Shown here: piece after piece, positions 8,237-17,266 of the stretch
Layout: each line of letters begins with the position of its first letter
Numbering within the stretch: the stretch's first letter is position 1
Source: Verrucomicrobiota bacterium
Lineage (GTDB): Bacteria; Verrucomicrobiota; Verrucomicrobiia; Limisphaerales; UBA8199
Length of the DNA: 55,238 bases
NCBI GenBank assembly: GCA_029974925.1
Contig: JARKQH010000075.1
Span: forward strand, 1-55,238
Direction of reading: 5' to 3'
Notes under the pieces: model-generated
What the model was told of the DNA's origin: nothing
The model's input: the letters and a program-made list of their open reading frames with translations, nothing else
Databases searched by the model: none
Program-made: the position numbers and the translations under genes

Positions 8237-8623
8237 TTACTTCTTTTTCTTCGAGGGTTCCTCGCCGGCTGGCTTGGGCCCGAAACGCAAGGTGCTCAGC
8301 ACCAGATTGCCGTTCTCCGCCGTCTTGAAATACCCGCTGACCATCTCACCCACCACCGCGTCCTTGAGGGTGGCCGGTTTTCCGTCCTTGGTCATTTTGG
8401 TGTCCGGCGTTACGTGAAAGGTCCGCGTTCCCATCGTAATGGTCCGCGCGGCGGGGTCCACGGCTTTAAGCCGGCCGTGGAACGGCCCCGCCGTTTGCTT
8501 CTTTTTGGCGGGTTGCGCCGCCGCGGGTGGGGCGGTTCCCCCCGCCCGGTTTTGGGCGGAAGCCGTGGGGGCCCCAAACACCAGCGTGGCCGTGATGGAG
8601 AGCAAGGTTATCGTCTTGAGCAT
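8237..8623 (-). CDS. Small secreted protein, DUF5666-like fold possible
   Basis: A 128-residue protein with a signal peptide ('MLKTITLLSITATLVFG', likely cleaved after 'TASA'). An Ala/Pro/Lys-rich linker follows, then a compact domain at residues ~48-110: 'GPFHGRLKAVDPAARTITM', 'FHVTPDTKMTKDGKPATL', 'VVGEMVSGYFK'. This 'property of x, gamma-type value, allowed change' strand pattern resembles small periplasmic DUF5666-type beta-barrel domains, but the match is by eye only. The C-terminus is very basic ('EEPSKKKK'). Its start lies 10 bases after the lptE stop, so it is the last gene of a bamD-like/lptE unit, and a role at the envelope is likely. Function unknown. Confidence 0.7.
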   Translation of the reverse strand: MLKTITLLSITATLVFGAPTASAQNRAGGTAPPAAAQPAKKKQTAGPFHGRLKAVDPAARTITMGTRTFHVTPDTKMTKDGKPATLKDAVVGEMVSGYFKTAENGNLVLSTLRFGPKPAGEEPSKKKK

Positions 8624-8633
8624 AAAGGGTCGG

Positions 8634-9188
8634 CTACCAGCTCCCGTCTGCCAGCAAGGCCGTGATGTTCCGGGCCAGGTCCGCCGCCAGCAGCGGCAGC
8701 GCCTGCCGCTCCGCGCTGGCGAGGTCCGAGCCCACCCGGATCAGCGTCACCCCGTTCACCGGCCGGTTCAGAATCACCTTGCCGGAAGACCGTTCGGTCG
8801 CGGTCACCTGGGCGGTGAGAAGCAGCCGAAAATCGCGGACCGTCAGCGCGTCGTTGGGCGCGAGGCTGAGTTCGAACCGTTGGTAGCGCGTGAGAATGCC
8901 GCTGACCACGATATCCCCGTCGTCGCGCGTCGCCAGCCGGTAGGTGCCGTCCCGCTGAAGCTGCTGCCGGAGGGCGCGGGTGCACGGGTCGGACAGGCGC
9001 GGCTCCAAAGTCTGGTTCAAAAACGGCTGGACCTGGACGGACTTTTCGCCGGCGGCCACCCCGCTGGTTGGCCCGAGCCGGTAACCCGCGCAACCGCTCA
9101 GCACCAGGCTGGCGGCCGCCAGCAGCGACACCGCCAGCCCGCGCAGGGCGGCCGGCCAACGGCAACGGCTGGGTCGGGAGTGAAACAT
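8634..9188 (-). CDS. lptE: LPS-assembly lipoprotein LptE
   Basis: A 184-residue outer-membrane lipoprotein. The N-terminus has an Arg-containing signal peptide ending in the lipobox 'LSGC', followed directly by 'AGYRLGP', the typical start of mature LptE. Later segments 'VQPFLNQTLEPRLSDPCTRAL' region, 'RYQRFELSLAPNDALTVRDF' region and 'ADLARNITALLADG' match the family's length and helix/strand pattern. LptE plugs the LptD barrel that places lipopolysaccharide in the outer membrane. It lies four bases downstream of a bamD-like gene, so two outer-membrane assembly factors share a transcript. The family is divergent, and the call relies on the lipobox, the GYRL start and the size. Confidence 0.8.
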   Translation of the reverse strand: MFHSRPSRCRWPAALRGLAVSLLAAASLVLSGCAGYRLGPTSGVAAGEKSVQVQPFLNQTLEPRLSDPCTRALRQQLQRDGTYRLATRDDGDIVVSGILTRYQRFELSLAPNDALTVRDFRLLLTAQVTATERSSGKVILNRPVNGVTLIRVGSDLASAERQALPLLAADLARNITALLADGSW

Positions 9189-9191
9189 CGG

Positions 9192-10178
9192 TTATTTCTT
9201 CTGAGCTTCGAGCATTTGCTTCAGTTCTTCAATCCGGGTCCGGGCCCGGGCCGCATACTCGGAATTCGGGTCCTTCCAAACCACATCCCCGTAATAAATC
9301 AACGCGCTGTTCCACTTCTTGTATTTCTCGTAGAACTGCGCCGTCTGGAAGCTGCCCCGGGCCTGCTCGGTCTTCAGCGCCGCGACGATCTTTTCGGCCT
9401 CCGGCACCCGCGAGTCCTGCGGATACAACGTCATGAAATCCGTAAAGCTGGCAATCGCCTGGGCGGCCGCGTTTTGGTCGTATTCCGCCGTCTTGGCCTG
9501 CTTTTGGTAAGCCAATCCCTGCCGATAGAGCGCCTCGGCGGCGACCTGGGGCCGGTCATGATACCGGTCGGCCGCCAGCTCGTAGGCCTTCGCCGCCAGC
9601 GGATACTTGCGCTGTTTCTCGCGGGCCGCCCCCACCTTCAACTGCGCCTGCGGCGCAACCTCCGAATAGGGGCCGGTTTTGACAATCTTCTCATACATCT
9701 CCGCGGTCTTTTCCATCGAGGGAAAGGTCGGAATCACCCCCCAAAGTCGGAACCGTTTGCCGGCCAGAAACTGGTCCGCAATCGCCACCTGCCGCTGAAC
9801 CACCTCGGAAAAATTGGCTGTCTTCGGATGTTTCTCGAGGAGTTTCTGATATTCCTTGAAGGCTTTTTCCGCCCTGCCTTTGGCCTCATAACAGCGCGCC
9901 ACCAGGTACTGCGCCTGCGGCGCATAGTCCGAAATCGGCCACTCCTTGACCGCCCGCCGCGCCGCGCGGAGGGCCAGCCCGTAGTCTTTCTGATCGAACG
10001 CCGCCTGGGCCACGTCCAGTTGCTCCTTGGCGGTCGTCCGGCGCCATTTCCCCTCCGAACCCACGGGTTCGTAGGTCCACCCTTCGCCCGGCCGGTAAAT
10101 GAGCGGGGCGGGCGAACTGAATGGCAACGCCACCAGCAGCGCAACCACTCCCAGGCAGACCAGAAACCGAAAACGCAT
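9192..10178 (-). CDS. BamD-like TPR protein (outer-membrane protein assembly)
   Basis: 328 residues with an N-terminal hydrophobic signal ('FLVCLGVVALLVALPF') and no lipobox Cys, unlike E. coli BamD. The rest is TPR-type helices in pairs: 'FDQKDYGLALRAARRAVKE', 'PQAQYLVARCYEAKGRAEK', 'AFKEYQKLLEKHP', 'SALIYYGDVVWKDPNSEYA'. The spacing matches the BamD/YfiO and YbgF/CpoB group, which scaffold the outer-membrane barrel assembly machinery. It is larger than typical BamD (~245 residues). Position immediately before lptE supports an envelope role. An alternative is a general periplasmic TPR protein. The promoter should lie in the 141-base gap to the divergent helicase gene. Confidence 0.75.
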   Translation of the reverse strand: MRFRFLVCLGVVALLVALPFSSPAPLIYRPGEGWTYEPVGSEGKWRRTTAKEQLDVAQAAFDQKDYGLALRAARRAVKEWPISDYAPQAQYLVARCYEAKGRAEKAFKEYQKLLEKHPKTANFSEVVQRQVAIADQFLAGKRFRLWGVIPTFPSMEKTAEMYEKIVKTGPYSEVAPQAQLKVGAAREKQRKYPLAAKAYELAADRYHDRPQVAAEALYRQGLAYQKQAKTAEYDQNAAAQAIASFTDFMTLYPQDSRVPEAEKIVAALKTEQARGSFQTAQFYEKYKKWNSALIYYGDVVWKDPNSEYAARARTRIEELKQMLEAQKK

Positions 10179-10319
10179 ATGGGCGCACGGTAGCCACCCC
10201 CGTTTTCCGAGTCAAGAAAGCGGCAAGCCCCGCGGCCATGCCCGAGGCCGTGGGGCTGCCGAGGATGAAAGGGGCTCGCCTCTTTTGTTCCGGGGCCGCT
10301 TCAGGCAGACTGGGGGCGG

Positions 10320-13300
10320 ATGAGCAACGTCGAGCTTACACCGGGACTGCTGGCGGAACTGGCGGGGTGGGAGGCCGTCAAGCAGGCGCGCAGCCTGCTT
10401 GCGGGAGGCCGCGTCGTGGCCTCCTCCTGGCAGGCGCCCCTGCTCAAGGGTTCCGTCCGCGAAGGCGCCGCCACTTTCCTGGCCGGCCTGGTGATCCGAA
10501 ACTCCGGCGACGCGGACAATCTCTGTTCGTGCCGCGATTCCCGCCAGCGGGGCATCATTTGCGCCCATTCGGTGGCCGTTGGCCTGCACTTCCTTCAGGG
10601 CCAGGCGGCGGCCGCGCCGCCCCCCTCCGCCGCCGCCCAGCCGCCAGCCCATGCGCCGGCCCGGCCAAAGCCCGCAGCCGCGCCCAAGGCCTTGCGCCGG
10701 ACACCCGTTGGGCAACCCGGCGAGCCGCTGGAGCTCCACCTCATCTTTCCGCCAAACCTGGGGGAGGCACTGGGGCGGGGCAAGGTCATGATTTGCCTCG
10801 AGGGCGGCTGGCAGCGGGGACGGGCGCCCTTGAACACGCTGCCCCGCGAACTGGCTTTCGCGCTTTCCGAACAGGACAGCGCTGTGCTGGACGCGCTCGA
10901 GCGGTTGACCGAGGGCGACACGCCCGCGCTGGTCATGCTGAACCCGGCGCAATTGGCCGAGCTGCTGCCGAAGCTGATCGGGCACCCGCGCGTGACGCTC
11001 GGCAAGGCCCAACCGCTGACCATTGCAGGCGAGGCGATGGCGCCGGCCCTCGAGGCGCGCCTGGAGCCAAATGGCGAAATAGTGCTCCGGCTGGACGGCC
11101 CCCCTCCGGAGCGAGTCTTCGGCGCCGGCCCCCGTTGGGGGTTGCGGAACCGCACCCTTCAGCCGCTGAGTCTGCCCCTCACCCTGACCGCGCTGCTGGA
11201 TGGGCCGTTGCGCTTGCCGCGCTCCCGCGTGCCGGCGTTCCTGAGCCTCGAGTGGCCGGGGCTGGCTGCCCAGGGCCGCATCCGGGCCGGCTTCACCCCG
11301 GAAGATTTCATTCTGGAACCGGTTGATCCGGAATTCCGACTGCACCTGGCGGGCGGGCTGGCCCGGCTCGAGGCGAGGCTCGAATGTTTTTACGGCGCCA
11401 CGCCCGCCGCGGATTTGAAGGACATCCCCTGGCTGCCGGACCCGCAGTGCCCCACCCGCTATCGGGCGCGCAACCTGGCCGCAGAACAGGCCGCCCTGGC
11501 GCGGCTGCTGCGCTGCGGGTTTGCCGGGCCCGACCCGCAGGGCCTCTGCCATTTGAAAGGGCAGGAACTCGTGCTGAACTTCTTTGCGCGGGAATATCCG
11601 CGGCTGGAACGGGAGTGGCGCGTCACGCTGGAGGAACGGCTCGAGCGGAGCGCCGGGCGGCAACTGGAGCGGATCGAGCCGCGGTTTGAAATTCGGGCGC
11701 CCGGGGAGAACTGGTTCGAGTTAAGCGTGACCTACTCGAGTTCGGGCGGAGAGCGCTTTTCCGCGGCGGACATTCAGCGCCTGCTGCTCTCGGGCCAGAG
11801 TCATGCCCGGCTTCCCAACGGAAAGTTCGTCCTGCTGGACACCGGCGCGGTCGAAGAGTTGCAGGAGGTGCTGGGGGACTGCGCGCCGCGGCAGGAGGCC
11901 GGGGTCTTTCGGCTGGACAATGTCCAGGCCGGGTTCCTCGAGGCCACGCTTCGCCAGGAAGGCCGGTGGCAGGTCCAGGCTCCCGCCGCCTGGCTCGAAC
12001 GCGCCGCCCGCCAGACCGGGCGGCAAAAACCCGACCCCCTCCCGCTGTACGACCTCGAGCCGGTGTTGCGGCCCTATCAAAAAGAGGGCGTTGCCTGGCT
12101 GCATTTCCTGCGCGCCAACGGTTTTGGCGGCATTCTCGCCGACGAAATGGGGCTGGGCAAAACGCTGCAGGTCCTGGCCCTGTTCGAGGCCTTGAGGCGC
12201 TCGGGGAACGCCAATCAAAAGAAACCTCACCTGGTGATTTGCCCGACTTCCCTCGTTTTCAACTGGGCCGCCGAGGCGGCGAAATTCACGCCGGGGCTGC
12301 GGGTGCTGGCCCTGCACGGACCCCGCCGCCACGAACAATTCAGCCAGGCGCCGGCGTCCGACCTGGTCATTACCAGCTACGCGCTGGCCCGGCGTGACGC
12401 CGCGCACTATCGCGGGCTGGAATTCGACACGGTCGTCCTGGACGAAGCCCAACACATCAAAAACCGGCAGACTCAAAACGCCCAGGCCGTCAAAAGCCTC
12501 CGCTCCCGGCACCGCCTCGTGCTCACGGGCACGCCGCTCGAAAACTCGGTGCTCGATCTCTGGTCCCTCTTCGATTTTCTGATGCCCGGTTACCTCGGCG
12601 CGGCGCGCGATTTTCGCGAGCGTTACGAGTTGCCCATCGTCCGGGACCGGAACGCCGACGTGCAGAACCGGCTGGCGCGGCGCGTGCGGCCGTTCCTGTT
12701 ACGGCGGCTGAAGCGGGACGTGGCCGCCGACCTGCCCGGGCGGATCGAGCAAGTCAGCTTCTGCGACCTGTCCGAGCCCCAGCGCGCCGTTTATCAACAG
12801 GTGCTCGAGGCCAGCCGGAGGGAAATCGTTAATGCCGTCGAGGCCAACGGACTGGCCCGGAGCCGGATGGTCGTGCTGACCGCCCTGTTAAGACTGCGCC
12901 AAATCTGTTGTGACTTGCGGCTGCTCGACCCCGGCCGCGGCGGGGACGCGGCGGAACCGCCGGCCACGGCCGGTTCCGAAGCGGCGGGTGGCGCCGGCGG
13001 GGAGACGTCGGGCAAAGTCGAACTATTCCACGAGTTGCTCGAGGAAGTGTTGGATGGGGGGCATCGGGCGCTGGTGTTCAGCCAGTTCACCACCATGCTC
13101 GGTTTGTTGCGGGACGAACTGGCCGCGCGAAGCATCCCCTTCTGTTACCTGGACGGCGCGACCCGGGACCGCGCGGAAGTCGTCGGCCGTTTTCAGCGCG
13201 ACCCGGGCATTCCCGTGTTTCTCATCAGTCTGAAAGCGGGTGGCGTGGGGTTGAATCTGACCGCGGCGGACACGGTGATTCACTTCGACCCGTGGTGGAA

Positions 13301-13514
13301 TCCAGCCGTGGAGGCCCAGGCCACCGATCGCGCCCACCGCCTGGGTCAGCGGCGGGTCGTCACCAGCTACAAGCTCATCACCCGCGGCACGGTCGAGGAA
13401 AAGATTCTCCATCTGCAAACCCGGAAGCGCGCGCTGGTCCGGACCCTGCTCGCCGAAGACCAATTGGCCGAGGCCCTGGACTGGGAGGATATCAAGGAAC
13501 TGCTTTCGGATTAA
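10320..13514 (+). CDS. SWIM zinc-finger SNF2-family helicase
   Basis: A 1064-residue protein. Residues ~68-85 form a SWIM zinc finger ('CSCRDSRQRGIICAHSVAV', CxC...CxH). A Pro/Ala-rich linker and a long bacterial SNF2-associated region follow. The SNF2 ATPase starts near residue 580: motif I 'GGILADEMGLGKTLQVLAL', motif II 'VVLDEAQHIKN' near 705, motif III 'LVLTGTPLENS'. The C-terminal helicase lobe has 'LVFSQFTTMLGLLRDEL' near 918, 'SLKAGGVGLNLT' and motif VI 'QATDRAHRLGQ' near 1000. All core motifs are intact. SNF2 enzymes translocate on double-stranded DNA and move or strip bound proteins. The ATG at 10320 follows TGGGGGCGG, and the gene stands alone, divergent from the bamD-like gene. Confidence 0.95.
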   Translation: MSNVELTPGLLAELAGWEAVKQARSLLAGGRVVASSWQAPLLKGSVREGAATFLAGLVIRNSGDADNLCSCRDSRQRGIICAHSVAVGLHFLQGQAAAAPPPSAAAQPPAHAPARPKPAAAPKALRRTPVGQPGEPLELHLIFPPNLGEALGRGKVMICLEGGWQRGRAPLNTLPRELAFALSEQDSAVLDALERLTEGDTPALVMLNPAQLAELLPKLIGHPRVTLGKAQPLTIAGEAMAPALEARLEPNGEIVLRLDGPPPERVFGAGPRWGLRNRTLQPLSLPLTLTALLDGPLRLPRSRVPAFLSLEWPGLAAQGRIRAGFTPEDFILEPVDPEFRLHLAGGLARLEARLECFYGATPAADLKDIPWLPDPQCPTRYRARNLAAEQAALARLLRCGFAGPDPQGLCHLKGQELVLNFFAREYPRLEREWRVTLEERLERSAGRQLERIEPRFEIRAPGENWFELSVTYSSSGGERFSAADIQRLLLSGQSHARLPNGKFVLLDTGAVEELQEVLGDCAPRQEAGVFRLDNVQAGFLEATLRQEGRWQVQAPAAWLERAARQTGRQKPDPLPLYDLEPVLRPYQKEGVAWLHFLRANGFGGILADEMGLGKTLQVLALFEALRRSGNANQKKPHLVICPTSLVFNWAAEAAKFTPGLRVLALHGPRRHEQFSQAPASDLVITSYALARRDAAHYRGLEFDTVVLDEAQHIKNRQTQNAQAVKSLRSRHRLVLTGTPLENSVLDLWSLFDFLMPGYLGAARDFRERYELPIVRDRNADVQNRLARRVRPFLLRRLKRDVAADLPGRIEQVSFCDLSEPQRAVYQQVLEASRREIVNAVEANGLARSRMVVLTALLRLRQICCDLRLLDPGRGGDAAEPPATAGSEAAGGAGGETSGKVELFHELLEEVLDGGHRALVFSQFTTMLGLLRDELAARSIPFCYLDGATRDRAEVVGRFQRDPGIPVFLISLKAGGVGLNLTAADTVIHFDPWWNPAVEAQATDRAHRLGQRRVVTSYKLITRGTVEEKILHLQTRKRALVRTLLAEDQLAEALDWEDIKELLSD

Positions 13515-13628
13515 GGCCGGCGGGCAGCGGGGTTTGCGGCCGGAGCGGCAGAGACGCGAAACGGGCGCGGAATTTGCGCTTTTGCTCGGGGTGCGCCTCT
13601 GCTTCAATTGTGAGGCAAGAATTGAGTT

Positions 13629-14378
13629 ATGGCTGGACATAGCAAATGGGCAAAGGTCAAGCACTTCAAAGGCGCGATTGACGCCAAGCGCGGGAAGATT
13701 TTCTCGAAGCTGAGCAAAGAGATTTCGATCGCGGCCAAGCTGGGCGGGGGCGACCCGGACATGAACCCGCGGCTGCGGATGGTGTTGTTGAAGTGCCGGG
13801 CGGCGAACATGCCCAACGACAACATCGAGCGCGCCATCAAGAAGGGCACGGGCGGCGGGGAGGCCGTCACTTATGAGGACCTGACTTACGAGATTTACGC
13901 TCCGCACGGCGTGGCCATCCTGGCGGAAATCAGCACCGACAACCGGAATCGCACGGCGTCGGAAATTCGCAGCCTCGTGACCAAGCACGGCGGCTCCATT
14001 GCCACCCAGGGTTCCGTCAGCCGCCTGTTTCACCGCAAAGGCCAGCTCATCGTGCCGCGGGAGGCCGCCGACGAGGACACGCTCATGGAGGTCGCCCTCG
14101 AGGCCGGGGCCGAGGATTTCAAGGCCGACCCCCAGGGTTATGAGATCATTACCGAACCGGCCCGGTTCGAGCCGGTGCTCAAAGCGCTGGAAGCCCGCGG
14201 CATCAAGCCGGCGGTGGCCGAAGTGACCGAATTGCCCACCGTGACCGTGCCGCTGCAAGACCCGGCGGCCCTGGCCGCCGTCGAGCGGCTCATTGAGGCC
14301 CTCGAAGACCACGATGATGTCAAGGAGGTCTATTCCAACGAGGAGTCCCCTGACGACGCCGCGCCGGCCGCCGCTTGA
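13629..14378 (+). CDS. YebC/PmpR-family protein
   Basis: 249 residues, the family's usual length. It opens with the hallmark 'MAGHSKWAKVKHFKGAIDA' followed by 'KRGKIFSKLSKEI'. 'NMPNDNIERAIKKGTGG' and 'YEIYAPHGVAILAEISTDN' are also characteristic. The C-terminal acidic domain with 'TVTVPLQDPAALAAVERLI' is complete. YebC-type proteins include DNA-binding regulators such as PmpR and, by recent work, ribosome-associated factors that help with polyproline stalling. The sequence cannot decide between the two. The gene sits 114 bases after the helicase and 60 bases before the MMPL exporter, so it could be co-transcribed with the latter. Confidence 0.95.
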   Translation: MAGHSKWAKVKHFKGAIDAKRGKIFSKLSKEISIAAKLGGGDPDMNPRLRMVLLKCRAANMPNDNIERAIKKGTGGGEAVTYEDLTYEIYAPHGVAILAEISTDNRNRTASEIRSLVTKHGGSIATQGSVSRLFHRKGQLIVPREAADEDTLMEVALEAGAEDFKADPQGYEIITEPARFEPVLKALEARGIKPAVAEVTELPTVTVPLQDPAALAAVERLIEALEDHDDVKEVYSNEESPDDAAPAAA

Positions 14379-14438
14379 GGCCCGGCTGCCGCGGGGGCCG
14401 GCCCCGGCTTCGCCCACCCAACGCCGCTCGCGTTTCGG

Positions 14439-17195
14439 ATGAACATCAAGCCGCTGAACGAGTCGGGGTTGCTGGCGCGCTGGCTCAACTGGCTGGCAAG
14501 GCAGGTGATCCGTTACCGTCGCTGGCTGGTGGCGCCGCAGGTCTGTCTGTTTGTCCTCTGCGTCCTCTATACCGTCAGGCACCTCGAGTTTGACAACAAA
14601 CGGAGCAGCCTGGTTGGCCGCGACCAGCGTTATCACCGCCTCTATCAGGAATTCAAGGAGGAGTTCCCCACCCAGGACGACCTGGTCGTCGTGGTGGAGA
14701 GCGAGGAGGCGGAGAAGAACCGGCAATTTGTCGAGCGGCTGGGCGCCAAGCTCGAGCGGGAGACCAACACCTTCAACCACGTGCTCTACAAGGGGGACCT
14801 CAAAATGCTCGGGGCCAAGGCCCTCCTGTTTGTGCCGGAGGGGGACTTGGCGCAGCTCAAGGCCACGCTGCACGATTACCGCCCGTTCATCCAGAAGTTC
14901 AGCCAGTCCACCAACCTGGTTTCGCTGTTCCAAATGCTCAACACCCAGTTTCGCACCGCGCGAAAACAGGAGCAGTCGGAAAGCGAATCGCTCGTCAAGG
15001 CCCTGCCCGCCCTCGAGCGGATTGTGCGGCAGACCACCAGCAGCCTGCGCCGCAGCGGCACCCCGCCCTCCCCCGGCATCACCGCTCTGTTCAACCCCGA
15101 GCGCGGGGCGGAACAGAAGCTCTACCTGACTTCCGCCGACGGGCGCATCTACCTGGTCACGGTCCAGGCGCCGCGGGCGGAGTTGAACGACCGGGCCATC
15201 CAACGCCTGCGCGAACTGGTCCAGGAAACGCGCATGGAAGTGCCGGGCTTGAACGTCGGCCTCACCGGCGAGCCGGTCCTCGAGCTGGATGAAATGAACC
15301 AGTCCCGCCGGGACACCACGGTTGCCAGCCTGGTGGCGCTGATTCTCTGCGCCTTTATTTTCATCTACGGCTACCAGGAAACCGGGCGGCCCATCAAAGC
15401 CACCCTCTGCTTGATCCTCGGCCTGGGCTACACGATGGGCTTCACCACGCTGGTCATCGGCCACCTGAACATCCTCACCATCACGTTCGTTCCCATCCTC
15501 ATCGGCCTGGCCATTGACTATGGCGTCCACCTGATCTCCCGCTACGAGGAGGAGCTGCGTCATGGCAAGAGCGAGGAAGCCGCCCTGACCCGGGCCATGG
15601 TGTACACCGGGCAGGGCATCTTCACCGGCGCCTTCACCACGGCCGGCGCCTTCCTGGCCATGGCCCTGACCAATTTCCGCGGCATCCAGGAAATGGGAAT
15701 CATTTGCGGCGGCGGCCTGCTCATCTGCCTGGTTCCCATGATGACCGTGCTGCCCGCGCTGCTGTTGCGCGGGCGCCAGAATGTGATGGATCACGAGGCC
15801 GGCAGCCGCCTGGACCACCGCGCCCGCATCGAAAACCTCTGGCTCCAGCGGCCCGTGGCGGTCGTCGTCATCACCCTCGCCCTCTGCGCGCTGAGCGCCT
15901 CGCAATTGCGGAAAGTGACGTTCGACTACAACCTGCTCCACATGCAGAGCAAGGGGCTGGCCGCCGTTCAGTTCGAGCACAAGCTCATCGAGTCTTCCTC
16001 CAAATCGGTCCTCTACGCCGCCGTGGTGACCACCAATCTGCAGCAGGCCCTGGCCCTGGAACACCAGATCACCAACCTCACCAGCGTGGCCAGCGTGAAT
16101 TCCATCACCCAGTTCCTCGCCGAGGACCAGCGCCGGAAACTGGAAACCGTGTCCGAGCTCAAGCGCGACCTGGCCTCGCTGGAGTTTGCGCCCCTGGACC
16201 CCCGGCCGGTCAACGTGCCCGAGCTCAGCGCCACCCTCTATTCCTTCTACGGTTACCTCGGCGCGGCTCGTGAAGTGGTGCAGACCAATGACCCCCCGCT
16301 GGCGGATCAGCTTTTTTCCTTGCGCGAAGCCGTGGGCGAACTTCGCAAGGAAATGCAGCCCGGAGAAACCAACGCGGTGATCGAAGCCAGGCTCAGTGAA
16401 TTTCAGCGCGCGCTGTTTCGCGACCTTCACGACACGTTTGCCGCGCTCAAGCACCAGGATGACACCGGCCCGCTTCGCATCGAAGACCTCCCCCCCGTTC
16501 TGCGCGACCGCTTTATCGGCGTCACCGGCAAATACCTCATCATGGTTTACCCCCGCCACGACGTCTGGCAGCGCGAGCATCAACAGGAATTCATTCGCCA
16601 GCTCCAGACGCTCGACCCCGAGGTGACCGGCACGCCCGTGCAACTCTATTATTACACGGAATTGCTCAAGACCAGTTACGAGGACGCGGCGCGTTACGCC
16701 CTGCTTGCCATCGCCCTGCTGGTCTTCCTCCACTTTCGCAGTCCGCTTTCGGTCGCCCTGGCGCTCACGCCGGTGATTGTCGGCTTTCTCTGGCTCGGCG
16801 GAATCATGGGCTATTTCGGCATCCCGCTGAACCCGGCCAATATCATGATGCTGCCGCTGGTGATCGGGATCGGGGTCACCAACGGCATTCAGGTCCTGAA
16901 CCGCTACGCCGAAGAGCAGCACCCCGCCATGCTGGCCCGCAGCACGGGAAAGGCCGTGCTGGTCAGCGGGCTGACCTCCATCGCCGGTTTCGGCAGCCTG
17001 ATCCTCGCCCAGCACCGGGGCATTCAAAGCCTCGGGCAGGTCATGGCCATCGGCCTTTCCACCTGCATGATTGCCGGTCTGACGTTCCTGCCGGCCTTGC
17101 TCAACCTCCTTGGACACATCCGCGTGCGCCCCTATGTAAAACGACCCAGCGCCGACAATGCACGATCGGCACTGGGCCGGGAGGAACCGAGGTAA
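14439..17195 (+). CDS. MMPL/RND-family exporter (HpnN-like)
   Basis: A 918-residue inner-membrane transporter with the internal duplication of the RND superfamily. One membrane helix lies at ~25-45, a periplasmic domain at ~50-280, five helices at ~285-450 including 'FVPILIGLAIDYGVHLISRYEEE' (its first 18 residues span a proton-relay type helix), a second periplasmic domain at ~480-740, and five helices at ~745-905 with 'GIGVTNGIQVLNRYAEEQ'. Size and pattern fit the MMPL group that moves lipids, including the hopanoid transporter HpnN. No hopanoid synthesis gene is visible nearby, but the Mla lipid-transport genes lie 1.7 kb downstream, so a lipid substrate is a fair guess. The start is weakly supported because no strong ribosome binding site precedes it. 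Confidence 0.88.
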   Translation: MNIKPLNESGLLARWLNWLARQVIRYRRWLVAPQVCLFVLCVLYTVRHLEFDNKRSSLVGRDQRYHRLYQEFKEEFPTQDDLVVVVESEEAEKNRQFVERLGAKLERETNTFNHVLYKGDLKMLGAKALLFVPEGDLAQLKATLHDYRPFIQKFSQSTNLVSLFQMLNTQFRTARKQEQSESESLVKALPALERIVRQTTSSLRRSGTPPSPGITALFNPERGAEQKLYLTSADGRIYLVTVQAPRAELNDRAIQRLRELVQETRMEVPGLNVGLTGEPVLELDEMNQSRRDTTVASLVALILCAFIFIYGYQETGRPIKATLCLILGLGYTMGFTTLVIGHLNILTITFVPILIGLAIDYGVHLISRYEEELRHGKSEEAALTRAMVYTGQGIFTGAFTTAGAFLAMALTNFRGIQEMGIICGGGLLICLVPMMTVLPALLLRGRQNVMDHEAGSRLDHRARIENLWLQRPVAVVVITLALCALSASQLRKVTFDYNLLHMQSKGLAAVQFEHKLIESSSKSVLYAAVVTTNLQQALALEHQITNLTSVASVNSITQFLAEDQRRKLETVSELKRDLASLEFAPLDPRPVNVPELSATLYSFYGYLGAAREVVQTNDPPLADQLFSLREAVGELRKEMQPGETNAVIEARLSEFQRALFRDLHDTFAALKHQDDTGPLRIEDLPPVLRDRFIGVTGKYLIMVYPRHDVWQREHQQEFIRQLQTLDPEVTGTPVQLYYYTELLKTSYEDAARYALLAIALLVFLHFRSPLSVALALTPVIVGFLWLGGIMGYFGIPLNPANIMMLPLVIGIGVTNGIQVLNRYAEEQHPAMLARSTGKAVLVSGLTSIAGFGSLILAQHRGIQSLGQVMAIGLSTCMIAGLTFLPALLNLLGHIRVRPYVKRPSADNARSALGREEPR

Positions 17196-17266
17196 ACACC
17201 CTCTGCTCTATGAAGAGAATAGGAAGGCGGATGGATAAAGTCAACAGAACAATGAGGGAAAAAGGC

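Noticed and set aside
13023-17117. 1364-codon minus-strand frame opposite helicase, yebC and the MMPL gene
   Set aside because: It spans three well-supported genes and their gaps and has no domain; a compositional shadow.
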